Shown here: one piece after another, positions 37,215 to 46,300 of the stretch
How positions within the stretch are numbered: the first letter of the stretch is position 1
How the letters are laid out: each line of letters opens with the position of its first letter
Source: Magnetospirillum sp. XM-1
Lineage (GTDB): Bacteria > Pseudomonadota > Alphaproteobacteria > Rhodospirillales > Magnetospirillaceae
Direction of reading: 5' to 3'
DNA: 64,000 nucleotides
Assembly (NCBI RefSeq): GCF_001511835.1
Contig: NZ_LN997848.1
Location: 4,368,001 to 4,432,000 of the forward strand
The notes under the pieces: model-generated
The model's database searches: none
Seen by the model: the letters and a program-made list of their open reading frames with translations, nothing else
Told to the model about the DNA's origin: nothing
Made by a program: the position numbers and the translations under genes

Positions 37215-38000
37215 CTACTTCATCTGGTTGATGGTCGAGAGCATCTCGTCGGAGGCCTGGATGACCTTCGAGTTCATTTCGTAGGCGCGCTGGGCGCCGA
37301 TCAGATTGGTCACCTCGGCCACCACGTTGACGTTGGAGGTCTCGAGGAAGCCCTGCAGGATGGTGCCGAAGCCGGGCTTGCCCGGGGTCTGCACCACCGG
37401 CTGGCCCGAGGCCGGGGTTTCCATGAACAGGTTGTTGCCGCGCGCTTCCAGGCCGGCGTCGTTGGCGAAGGTGGCGAGCGTCAGCTGGCCCTTGATCTGG
37501 CTCTGGACCTGGCCGTCCTGCTTGACGATCACCTGGCCGGTGGAATCGATGGTGACGCCCACCGCGTCCGAGGGGATGGTGACCTGCGGGATCACCTGAT
37601 AGCCCTCGTGGGTGACGATGGTGCCTTCCGGCGACAGCTGGAACGAGCCGTCGCGGGTATAGGCGGTCTCGCCCGAGGGCAGCTTGATCTGGAAGTAGCC
37701 CTTGCCCTGGATGGCCATGTCCAGCGTGTTGTCGGTGCTCTGGACACTGCCCTGCTCGGTGATGCGGTAGACGGCGGTGGTCTTCACGCCCAGGCCCAGC
37801 TGCACGCCGGTCGGCACGATGGTGCCGGTGTCCGACGACTGCGAGCCCACGCGGCGCAGGTTCTGGTAGAGCAGATCCGCGAACTCGGGACGCCGCCTGG
37901 TGTAGGCGGTGGTGTTCATGTTCGCGATGTTGTTGGAGATCACTTCGACGTTGGTCTGCTGGGCCAGCATGCCGGTCGCGGCGATGTTCAGGGAGCGCAT
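37215..38000 (-). CDS. flgG: FlgG, distal rod protein
   Basis: A 261-residue rod protein. The N terminus MRSLNIAATGMLAQQTNVEV with NNIANMNTTAYTRRR and the C terminus NVVAEVTNLIGAQRAYEMNS are the paired helical ends found in axial flagellar proteins. Length is exactly normal. It follows flgF by 28 bases. Confidence 0.96.
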   Translation of the reverse strand: MRSLNIAATGMLAQQTNVEVISNNIANMNTTAYTRRRPEFADLLYQNLRRVGSQSSDTGTIVPTGVQLGLGVKTTAVYRITEQGSVQSTDNTLDMAIQGKGYFQIKLPSGETAYTRDGSFQLSPEGTIVTHEGYQVIPQVTIPSDAVGVTIDSTGQVIVKQDGQVQSQIKGQLTLATFANDAGLEARGNNLFMETPASGQPVVQTPGKPGFGTILQGFLETSNVNVVAEVTNLIGAQRAYEMNSKVIQASDEMLSTINQMK

Positions 38001-38028
38001 GGCGTGAGTTCCTTACTCGTTGAACCGG

Positions 38029-38769
38029 TCAGTTGGTCTTGGGGGCGCCCAGGGTCTGGATCGCCTTGAGCTGACGCTCGTGCTCGGCGTCCAGCATCTT
38101 CTGCACGCCTTGGTATTCGCGCAGGATCTGGGTCATGCGGGTCATTTCCATCACGGGCTGGATGTTGGATTCTTCCATCATGCCCTGGGCCACGTGGGGG
38201 GTCTGGACCACTTCCGGGTCCTGGGAGGTCTCGTAGAGCGAGTCGCCCGCCTTGCGCAGCTGCTGGTCGTTGTCGAACTTGACCACCTTGAGGCGGGCCA
38301 CCCGGCCGTTCTCGGTCGAGATGGTGCCGTCGGCGGAAACCTCGACCTGGGTCTCGTTGGGGGCGAAGATGATCGGCTGGTCGCGGTCGTCCATCACCGC
38401 GTAACCCTGGGTGTTGACCAGCATGCCGGACTGGTCCAGGCGGAAATGGCCGTTGCGGGCGTAGCGCATGCCGGCCTCGGTCTCGATCTGGAAGTAGCCG
38501 TCGCCGTGCAGGGCGAAATCCAGGGGATTGTCGGTCTTGGTCAGCGGGCCCTCGCGGGTGTCGCGCAGCACGCCGACGTCCTGGACGAAGGCCAGCTTGT
38601 TGCCCACCGCACGCTCGGACGAGCGGGTGGGAACCAGATACTCGCGGAACATCATCTGCTCGCCCTTGAAGGCGGGCGTGTTGGCGTTCGCCATGTTGTT
38701 GGCGACCACTTCCATCTGGCGCCACAGGGCGGCCTGACGGGAAAGTGCGATGTAGGATGTGTTCTGCAT
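38029..38769 (-). CDS. flgF: FlgF, proximal rod protein
   Basis: A 246-residue axial protein with N-terminal SYIALSRQAALWRQMEVVAN plus MANANTPAFKGEQ and the C-terminal VMEMTRMTQILREYQGVQKM. ATG 38769 (MQNTSYIAL) is preferred over an in-frame start 23 codons upstream because AGGATCG precedes it and the family starts here. It is first in the operon, about 30 bases from a sigma-54 promoter. Confidence 0.95.
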   Translation of the reverse strand: MQNTSYIALSRQAALWRQMEVVANNMANANTPAFKGEQMMFREYLVPTRSSERAVGNKLAFVQDVGVLRDTREGPLTKTDNPLDFALHGDGYFQIETEAGMRYARNGHFRLDQSGMLVNTQGYAVMDDRDQPIIFAPNETQVEVSADGTISTENGRVARLKVVKFDNDQQLRKAGDSLYETSQDPEVVQTPHVAQGMMEESNIQPVMEMTRMTQILREYQGVQKMLDAEHERQLKAIQTLGAPKTN

Positions 38770-38808
38770 GGTTCGATCCTGGGTGGCAATTGCTTGCGCC
38801 GCCTTCCT

Positions 38809-38824
38809 TGCAGACAGCGTGCCA
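38809..38824 (-). promoter_or_regulatory. Sigma-54 promoter of the flgF operon
   Basis: On the minus strand TGGCACGCTGTCTGCA: a perfect -24 TGGCACG, exactly ten bases between GG and GC, and one mismatch at -12 (CTGC for TTGC). The predicted start is near 38798, about 30 bases before flgF. RpoN control of hook and rod genes is common. Confidence 0.75.
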
Positions 38825-39082
38825 ATTTCAGGAATCACGCATTTCCGCCATTTTTCCCGCCTCCCCCTCCCGTCGGGGCAGGGCTTGCCGGGCAGTTATT
38901 GCCGCCTCCCCCCGGCATTGCTATCGTGGCCGCGTGGTGGGGGAAGAGCGTGCGGAAACGATCGGGTCGAATCCCTATCTTTTGCGCCGGCTCAACCTTC
39001 TGTTAACCGCAAGGGTCTAGTTTCTAAGGTGCGCACGTGTGGCCCCGGTGGGCCCGCGCGCCCCGAGCGGCGGAAGAGGGCC

Positions 39083-39628
39083 ATGGCCGAAGATCTGGAA
39101 GAAGATTTCGAGGAAGGCGAAGGTTCGGAAGAGGTATCCGAGTCACCGTCCAAAAAGCTGCCGATCAAGAAGATCCTGATCATCGTGCTGCCCATCCTGC
39201 TGTTGGGCGGCGCCGGTGCGGGCGTCTATTTCTCGGGGCTGCTCGACAAGCTCTTGGGCAAGAAGGACGACCATGCGGCCCCCGAGGCCGCCGCCCCCCC
39301 GCCGCCCCCTAAGGCGGTGCAGGCGGCGTCGTTCATGGATCTGCCCGAGATGCTGGTCAACCTCCAGACCACCGGGCGCAAGCAGGCCTTCTTGAAGCTG
39401 CGCGTCGCGCTCGAGCTGGAGGCGGTCACCGACCAGCCCCGCGTCGAGCAGATGCTGCCGCGCATCATCGACAATTTCCAAATTTACCTGCGCGAGCTGC
39501 GGGTCGAGGACCTGCAGGGCGCCTCCGGCATGCATCTCCTGCGCGAGGAGCTGCTGACCCGCGTCAACGCCGCGGTCAAGCCGGTCAAGGTCAACGACGT
39601 CTTGTTCAAGGAAATGCTGGTCCAGTAG
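39083..39628 (+). CDS. fliL: FliL, flagellar stator-associated protein
   Basis: A 181-residue inner-membrane protein. An acidic cytoplasmic start (residues 4-22) and KKLPIKK precede one membrane segment (about 30-50), a Pro/Ala linker (69-80) and a periplasmic FliL domain with PEMLVNLQTTGRKQAFLKLR and LRELRVEDLQGASGMHLLRE. FliL supports stator function around the motor. ATG 39083 follows GGAAGAGGG. It begins the plus-strand flagellar cluster. Confidence 0.93.
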   Translation: MAEDLEEDFEEGEGSEEVSESPSKKLPIKKILIIVLPILLLGGAGAGVYFSGLLDKLLGKKDDHAAPEAAAPPPPPKAVQAASFMDLPEMLVNLQTTGRKQAFLKLRVALELEAVTDQPRVEQMLPRIIDNFQIYLRELRVEDLQGASGMHLLREELLTRVNAAVKPVKVNDVLFKEMLVQ

Positions 39629-39650
39629 TGGGCCGGCGGGAAAGGCCGAC

Positions 39651-40835
39651 ATGGCGATGAACGACGACGGTGGAACCACCCGCGGGGCCGAGGACGAAGA
39701 GGCCCTGATGAAGGAATGGGCCGCCATGGCCGGCGACGACAACGGCGGCGGCGGCGGTGGCGGCGGTGACGCCGGCGGCGGTGGCGGCGACGGCGGCGAC
39801 ATGGCCGCCGAATGGGAAGCCATGCTCGGCGCCGGCGACAGCACCGGCGAGACCCAGGCGGCGGTGGCCAAGGACGCCACCCGCGTTCTGAACCAGGACG
39901 AAATCGATTCGCTGCTGGGCTTCGACGACGACATCGGCGGAGCGGGCGACAAGTCGGGCATCCAGGCCATCCTCAATTCCGCCCTGGTGTCGTACGAACG
40001 CCTTCCCATGCTGGAAGTGGTGTTCGACCGCCTGGTCCGCATGATGTCCACCTCCATGCGCAATTTCACGTCGGACAACGTGGAAGTCTCGCTGGACAAC
40101 ATTTTGTCGCTGCGTTTCGGCGACTACCTGAACTCCATTCCGCTGCCCGCCATGCTGGCGGTGTTCAAGGCCGAGGAATGGGACAATTTCGGCCTGCTGA
40201 CCGTCGATTCGTCGCTGATCTACTCCATCGTCGACGTGCTGCTGGGCGGCCGGCGCGGCACCGCGGCCATGCGCATCGAGGGCCGCCCCTACACCACCAT
40301 CGAACGCAACCTGGTCGAGCGCATGGTCCACGTGGTGCTGTCCGACCTGTCGGCGGCCTTCGATCCGCTGTCGCCCGTCACCTTCCGCTTCGACCGCCTG
40401 GAAACCAACCCGCGCTTCGCCACCATCTCGCGCCCCAGCAACGCCGCCATCGTCGCCAAGCTGCGCATCGACATGGAAGACCGCGGCGGCCGCCTTGAAC
40501 TGCTGCTGCCCTACGCCACCCTGGAACCCGTCCGCGAGCTGCTGCTGCAGATGTTCATGGGTGAAAAGTTCGGCCGCGACTCCATCTGGGAAACCCACTT
40601 GGCCGAAGAGCTGTGGCTGACCGAGGTGGAACTGGAGGCGGTCCTCGACGAGCAGGTGATGAACCTGCGCGAGGTCCTGAACTGGAAGCCCGGCTCGAAA
40701 TTCATGCTGAACGCCACCGCCGATTCGCCCATCGACATGCGCTGCGGCGAGGTGGCCATGTTCCGCGGCCGCATGGGGCGCAAGGGCCAGCACATCGCCA
40801 TTCAGGTGGATGAATCCACCATCAAGTCCGGGTGA
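39651..40835 (+). CDS. fliM: FliM, flagellar switch protein
   Basis: A 394-residue C-ring protein. The CheY-binding peptide NQDEIDSLL (about 81-89) lies unusually far from the N terminus. Before it are two copies of an EWxAM motif (22-26 and 54-58) separated by a Gly-rich stretch (32-49). The middle CheC-like domain and the C-terminal SpoA domain (GEVAMFRGRMGRKGQHIAI) are normal. Its stop overlaps the next start (GTGA). FliM binds phosphorylated CheY to change rotation. Confidence 0.95.
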   Translation: MAMNDDGGTTRGAEDEEALMKEWAAMAGDDNGGGGGGGGDAGGGGGDGGDMAAEWEAMLGAGDSTGETQAAVAKDATRVLNQDEIDSLLGFDDDIGGAGDKSGIQAILNSALVSYERLPMLEVVFDRLVRMMSTSMRNFTSDNVEVSLDNILSLRFGDYLNSIPLPAMLAVFKAEEWDNFGLLTVDSSLIYSIVDVLLGGRRGTAAMRIEGRPYTTIERNLVERMVHVVLSDLSAAFDPLSPVTFRFDRLETNPRFATISRPSNAAIVAKLRIDMEDRGGRLELLLPYATLEPVRELLLQMFMGEKFGRDSIWETHLAEELWLTEVELEAVLDEQVMNLREVLNWKPGSKFMLNATADSPIDMRCGEVAMFRGRMGRKGQHIAIQVDESTIKSG

Positions 40836-41377
40836 TCGCCGTGGATTGGAAAGTCGTCCTCGACCTCGTGGTTTCCGTGCTGCTGATCGCCACCATCGGC
40901 TATGCCTGGATGCTGAATCAGCGCCTGTCCAGCTTGCGCAAGAACCGCGACGACCTGGCCAAGACCATCGCCGCCTTTAACGAGGCGACGCTGCGCGCCG
41001 AATCCTCCATCCCCAAGCTCCGGAAGGCCGCCGAGGAATCCGGCCAGACCCTGCAGGAGCGGGTGGAGAAGGCGCAATCGCTGCGTGACGACCTGGCCTT
41101 CATGATCGAGCGCGCCGACACCATGGCCAACCGCCTGGAGAACGCCGTGCGCGGAGCCCGCGCCGACGGGGCCAAGGCCGCGCCCGAACCCCGCGCCATG
41201 GGAGCGGGTGGGGGCGCCCAGATCGGCACCGCGTCCACGCCCACCATGCCGCCGCCCCGCATGGCCGGCAACCGGGCCGCCGCCATCGCCGCCGCCGCCG
41301 CCGCCTCGGAAGGCGACAGCGACGACCGTTCCGAAGCCGAGCGCGAGCTGCTGCGCGCGCTCCAGTCCATGCGGTAG
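40832..41377 (+). CDS. DUF6468-like membrane-anchored flagellar-cluster protein
   Basis: A 181-residue protein with one N-terminal membrane segment (about 7-28), a coiled coil (about 32-110) with LQERVEKAQSLRDDLAFMIE, and an Ala/Pro-rich tail ending RSEAERELLRALQSMR. It resembles the DUF6468 family found between fliM and motE-like genes in alphaproteobacteria. GTG 40832 overlaps the fliM stop; GTG 40841 is an alternative. Role in the motor unknown. Confidence 0.8.
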   Translation: MIAVDWKVVLDLVVSVLLIATIGYAWMLNQRLSSLRKNRDDLAKTIAAFNEATLRAESSIPKLRKAAEESGQTLQERVEKAQSLRDDLAFMIERADTMANRLENAVRGARADGAKAAPEPRAMGAGGGAQIGTASTPTMPPPRMAGNRAAAIAAAAAASEGDSDDRSEAERELLRALQSMR

Positions 41378-41386
41378 GGGCGCATC

Positions 41387-42160
41387 ATGGCCGCCAAGAC
41401 CCGCAAGCCCACGCCCGGCCCCATCAGGGTGCAGCCACCCGGCCCGTCCCGGACGGCCAAGGCCGCGAAGCCCGAGGCCAAGGCCCCCATCGTCCGGGTG
41501 CTGCCCGTGCTGATCTTCGCCGGCGTGCTGATGCTGTCGCTTCGGGTCGGCGACATCTTCAAGGGCATTCTTGGCATCGAATCCTTCTCGGTGGCCGAAC
41601 TGCAGGCGCAGCAGCCTCCCAAGGCCGCGCCTCCGGCCACCCCCGCCACCCCGGCCCAGCCGCAGCCCGCCGCCGCCACGCCGGCCCAGGCGCCCGCCGC
41701 CACCCCGACCAGCACCGATCCCGGCGCCGGCATGAGCCAGACCGAACTGGACGTGCTGCAAAAGCTGCAGGAGCGGCGCGGCACGCTGGACGTGCGCGAG
41801 AAGGACATCGAAAAGCGCGAGGCCCTGCTCAAGGCCGCCGAGGATCAGATCGACCGCAAGGTCGCCGAGATGAAGACGCTGCAGAACACCATCGAAGGGT
41901 TGCTGCGTCAATACAACGACCAGGAAGACAACAAGATGCGCTCCCTGGTCAAGATTTACGAAAATATGAAGCCGAAGGAAGCGGCGAAGATTTTCGAACA
42001 GCTGGATATGAATATCCTGCTGGAAGTGATAGAGCGCATGAAGGAACAACGTGTTGCTCCGATCATGGCTGAAATGGACCCGTCCAAGGCCAAGGCAGTT
42101 ACTGCCGAATTGGCACAAAGACGCCAGATACCGATGCCAAGGGCGGCCTCGGGCGGGTGA
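41387..42160 (+). CDS. motE: MotE-like flagellar motility protein
   Basis: A 257-residue inner-membrane protein: one membrane segment (about 35-60), a Pro/Ala linker, a coiled coil (about 115-185) and a C-terminal MgtE-N-like fold with SLVKIYENMKPKEAAKIFEQ and VAPIMAEMDPSKAKAVT. This is the layout of MotE, the chaperone of the stator-associated protein MotC in rhizobia. Whether a MotC partner exists here is not visible. Base composition drops toward its 3' end. Confidence 0.83.
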   Translation: MAAKTRKPTPGPIRVQPPGPSRTAKAAKPEAKAPIVRVLPVLIFAGVLMLSLRVGDIFKGILGIESFSVAELQAQQPPKAAPPATPATPAQPQPAAATPAQAPAATPTSTDPGAGMSQTELDVLQKLQERRGTLDVREKDIEKREALLKAAEDQIDRKVAEMKTLQNTIEGLLRQYNDQEDNKMRSLVKIYENMKPKEAAKIFEQLDMNILLEVIERMKEQRVAPIMAEMDPSKAKAVTAELAQRRQIPMPRAASGG

Positions 42161-42281
42161 TTGTCGGGGGATTGCATAAAAAATGACTTGCGCAAGTGCG
42201 GTCCCCCATCTTAACTAGGAAAATTCGTAGGTTACCGGTTTTTTCGGTTTCTGGCGGCTAGTGTCTCGAAGGAGCGGATGG

Positions 42282-42668
42282 ATGGCTGTCGATAAGAATA
42301 TGAACGTCCTCATCGTCGATGATTACAAGACGATGTTGCGAATCATCAGAAACCTGCTGAAGCAGCTGGGTTTCAACAACGTTGATGAGGCCACTGATGG
42401 CGCCATGGCGTTGCAGATGCTTCGCGTGGGCAATTACGGTCTGGTGATTTCCGACTGGAACATGGAACCCATGACCGGCCTGCAGTTGCTGCGCGAGGTG
42501 CGCGCCGATGCCAAGCTGAAGCCGATCCCCTTCATCATGGTGACCGCCGAGTCCAAGTCGGAGAACGTCATCGCCGCCAAGGAAGCGGGCGTGTCCAACT
42601 ACATCGTCAAGCCCTTCAACGCCGAAACGTTGAAGACCAAGATGGTGAGCGTGCTGGGCGAATTCTGA
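42282..42668 (+). CDS. cheY: CheY, chemotaxis response regulator
   Basis: A 128-residue single receiver with Asp13/Asp14, phosphoacceptor Asp58 (ISDWNMEPMTG), Thr in MVTAES and Lys in IVKPF. The MLRIIRNLLKQLGF helix and WNMEPM are typical of CheY that binds FliM. ATG 42282 follows GGAG by seven bases. The 121-base AT-rich gap before it probably holds a promoter, which I could not define. cheZ follows 23 bases later. Confidence 0.94.
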   Translation: MAVDKNMNVLIVDDYKTMLRIIRNLLKQLGFNNVDEATDGAMALQMLRVGNYGLVISDWNMEPMTGLQLLREVRADAKLKPIPFIMVTAESKSENVIAAKEAGVSNYIVKPFNAETLKTKMVSVLGEF

Positions 42669-42691
42669 CGACCTTGGGGGGTTCTGCAGCC

Positions 42692-43330
42692 ATGTCGGCG
42701 AAGGGCGTTGACCGCGATTTAGAGCTTCGCTTGGACGCCATTCGGGCCGAGCATGGCGAGACCATCCATGTCGACCAGATCGGGGAAGTGGTTCGGGCGA
42801 TGCTCGAAACCATGACGGGGGATATCGGCGCCGGGGATTTGCGGCTCTATCGCGAGCTGGAATCCCTGGCCAGTTACATCCATGCCGCCAAGGAAGAGAT
42901 CGCCGCGCTTCGGCCCGGCGAGATCAAGAACGAGTTCATCGCCTCGGCGACCGACGAGCTTGACGCCATCGTCGGCGCCACCGAGGCCGCGACCAACGAG
43001 ATCATGGACGCGGCCGAAAGCCTGGGCTCGCTCTCTCCCATGCTCGACCAGGAGGTGGCCAACCGCCTGGACGAGATCACCACCCGCATCTTCGAGGCCT
43101 GTACGTTCCAGGACATCACCGGACAGCGCATCACCAAGGTGGTCAAGGCGCTGAAGGAAATCGAAGACCGGGTGGAAAGCCTGGTCAAGATGTTCGGCGG
43201 CACCTATGACGACGGTTCCCAGAAGGAATCCAAGCCGCTGACCGACCAGGACCTCCTCAACGGCCCGCAGCTGCCCGGCAACGCGACCAACCAGGCCGAA
43301 ATCGACGCGCTGCTGGCAAGTTTCGACTAG
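42692..43330 (+). CDS. cheZ: CheZ, CheY-phosphate phosphatase
   Basis: A 212-residue helical protein. The catalytic stretch FEACTFQDITGQRITKVVKAL holds the conserved Asp and Gln. The C-terminal CheY-binding tail is NQAEIDALLASFD, strikingly like the FliM CheY-binding peptide NQDEIDSLL in this same cluster. CheZ removes phosphate from CheY. ATG 42692 is used; a TTG six codons earlier is less likely. Confidence 0.93.
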   Translation: MSAKGVDRDLELRLDAIRAEHGETIHVDQIGEVVRAMLETMTGDIGAGDLRLYRELESLASYIHAAKEEIAALRPGEIKNEFIASATDELDAIVGATEAATNEIMDAAESLGSLSPMLDQEVANRLDEITTRIFEACTFQDITGQRITKVVKALKEIEDRVESLVKMFGGTYDDGSQKESKPLTDQDLLNGPQLPGNATNQAEIDALLASFD

Positions 43331-43336
43331 CCTTCC

Positions 43337-46300
43337 ATGAAGGCTGCCGAGCAAGCCCCAACCGGACGGCCAGAGAAAGCGCCCGCGAGCGCGAGCGATT
43401 CCCGCTGTCTGATCCCCGGCCTGCTCGCCTCGCTTGTCGTCCTGCTCTCGCTCATCCTCGGCCCGGTCTTCCCCGCTTTGGCGCAAAGCTCGCCGCGCGC
43501 CGCCGAGCACGACGGCTTCGGCCGCATGGTGTTCGACTGGGACGCCCCGGTGAAATTCTCGGCCGAGACGGTCAACAGCCAGCTGATCGTCCGCTTCGAC
43601 CGGCCCATCGCCGGCGACCCCAAGGTGGTGTTGAAGCCGCTGGCCCGCTATCTCAAGGGCGTCACCCTGTCGCCCGACCGCAGGATGGTCACCTTTCCGC
43701 TGGCCGTGCCGGTCCAGGTGAAGAGCTTCCAGACCGGGACCAATTCCGTGGTGGTCGACCTGTCCGAGGACAAGAAGCCCGCCTCGTCCTCGGCCCCGCC
43801 GCCGCCGCCGGAACAGGCCATTCCCCCGGCCGAAATTCCCGCCGGCCTGCCGCCCGCCGAGTTGCCGCCCGGCCAGAAGGCCCCCGCCAAGGCCCCGGAA
43901 ACCGCCAAGCCCGCCGAACCGGTCAAGGCCGCCGAGCCCGCCAAGCCGGCCCCGGCCGCACCCGCCCAGCCCCAGGGCCCGGCCACCGACCTGATGGTCA
44001 GGGGCGGCGAGCATACCGGCTTCAACCGGCTGGTCTTCGACTGGCCCAAGCCGGTCGGCTATTCCGTCGACGAGGCCGGGGCCACGGTCTCCATCAATTT
44101 CGACCGCCCGGCCAACGTCAACGTCACCTCGCTGAAGGCGTCGCTGCCGCCCGACGTGGGCTTCCTCGAGGCCAAGCCCAACGGCAAGGGCACCTCGGTG
44201 GTCCTGTCGCTGCCCCCCGGCATGCGGGTCCGCCACTTCACCAGCGGTCCCCGCGTCGCCGTGGATCTGGTCCGCCCGGCCGGCGCGCCGCCGCCGCCGC
44301 GCGCCAACGGCGCCGCCGCCCCTCCCCTGGCGCCGGCGCCGGGCACCGAGGAACAGCCGCCGGCGTTGAAGCCCCTGGACGGACTTCCCCCGGCCGAGGC
44401 CGCCGCTCCGGCCAAGCCCCCCCCTTCGCCCCCGCCCAACGGCAACGGCAAGGCCGCCCCGGCCGCCGCCGCCGCCGCCGAGGGCGAAGCCGCCGCCCGC
44501 CCGGGCGAGGAGATCAAGCCGGTGCCCACCGGCAAGGTGGTCAGCCTGGGCTTCGCCTTCGACAAGCCGACCGGCGCCGCGGTGTTCCGCCGCTCGGGCT
44601 GGCTGTGGGCGGTGTTCGACCTCAAGACCGAGATGGACACCAAGCTCCTGAAGCGCACTGGCGGCGACGTGGTGCTGCACGTGGAGCAGGTTCAGGGCTT
44701 CAAGGGCACCGCCGTGCGCATGATCACCCGGCCGGGCTTCAATCCCTCGGTGCGCAAGGAGGGCCAGTTGTGGGTGCTGGACATCCATGAGCAGCCCATC
44801 GCCCCCAAGGCCGGCTTCGACGTCGCCACCCAGATGGATTTCCAGGAACGCGGCCGCGTGGTGATCAAGGCCACCGACGGGTCCCAGCCCATGATCCTTA
44901 AGGATCCGGAAGTGGGCGATTTCATCCACGTGGTCACGGTTCCCGCCATCGGCGCCGGCGTGCGCCAGGGACGGGAATATCCCGGCGCCGAATTGCTGCC
45001 CTCGGCCCAGGGCATCGCCATGATTCCCCGCGCCGACACCGTGCGCCTGGACGCCAACCGCGAGACGGTGGAGATCACCCAGCCGGGCGGCCTGTACCTG
45101 TCGCCCATGCTGGCCGCCGAAGGCCCCGGCGGCGGCAAGGTGGCCACCGACGGCAATATGGGCGCCGACGTGATGACCACCGGTCCGCTGGACATCTCCA
45201 AGTGGATGCGCGGCGGCAACGACAAGTTCGTGGACGACCACCGCAAGCTGATCAGCCGCCTGGCCCATGTGCGGCCCGACGAGAAGAACGCCCAGCGCAT
45301 GGAGATCGCCCGCCACTACGTGGCTAACGGCTTCGGCGCCGAGGCGCTGGGCGAGCTGCGGGTGATGGCGGCGGTGGACCCCTTGATCGTCGACACGCCG
45401 CCCTACCGGGCGGTGCGCGGCGCCGCCAGCTTCCTGATGGGCCGCGACGCCGACGCCATCGTCGACCTGTCCACCCCGGCCCTGAAGGGCGACGCCAAGG
45501 TGCAGCTGTTCCTGGCCGCCGCCTCGGCCCGTTCGCTGCCCGACCCCAACAAGCACGCTTTGGTGCTGCGCCTGGCGCCCGAGGACATCAAGACCTGGCC
45601 GCGCAACCTGCGCATCGGCATCGGCGAGGTGGCGGCGCGCACCGTGGCCCAGGCCGGCGATTCCAAGGGAGCGGCGCGCATCGTCGATGCCATGATGGGC
45701 CCCGGCCTGTCCAAGCGCGACATCGGCAAGCTGGCCTATCTGTCGGGCATGGCCGCCCAGGCGGGCAAGCAGTGGGACACCGCCATCTCGCGCTACCGCG
45801 ACGCCGAGGCCAGCGAAAGCCGCCCCGACCGCGCCTACGCCGCCCGCGACCGCGTCGAACTGATGCTGCGCCTGAACAAGATGACCCCGGCCGAGGCCAT
45901 CCGCGACCTGGAGAAGCTGCGCTTCGCCTGGCGCGGCGAGGATTTCGAGTTCCAGTTGCTCAAGCGCCTGGGCCAGTTGCAGATCGCGGCGGGCCGCTAC
46001 GGCGAAGGGCTGAGGTCCATGCACTCGCTGGTCGCCAATTATCCCGACCACCCGGAGATCGGCAAGGTCCAGGAGGAGATGAGCGACACCTTCAACCGGC
46101 TGTTCCTGATGGGCGAGGCCGACAAGCTGTCGCCCGTGACGGCCATCGGCCTGTATGACGAGTTCCAGGAGCTGACGCCCTCGGGCACCAAGGGCGACGA
46201 GATGATCCGCCGCCTGGCCGACCGCTTGGCCGGGGTCGACCTGCTGGAGCGGGCCGGCGAATTGCTGCGCCATCAGGTGGAGTTCCGCCTGTCGGGGCTG

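Noticed and set aside
38955..38985. A tRNA-like stretch GGGTCGAATCCC
   Set aside because: It resembles a T-arm, but no acceptor, D or anticodon stem can be drawn around it.
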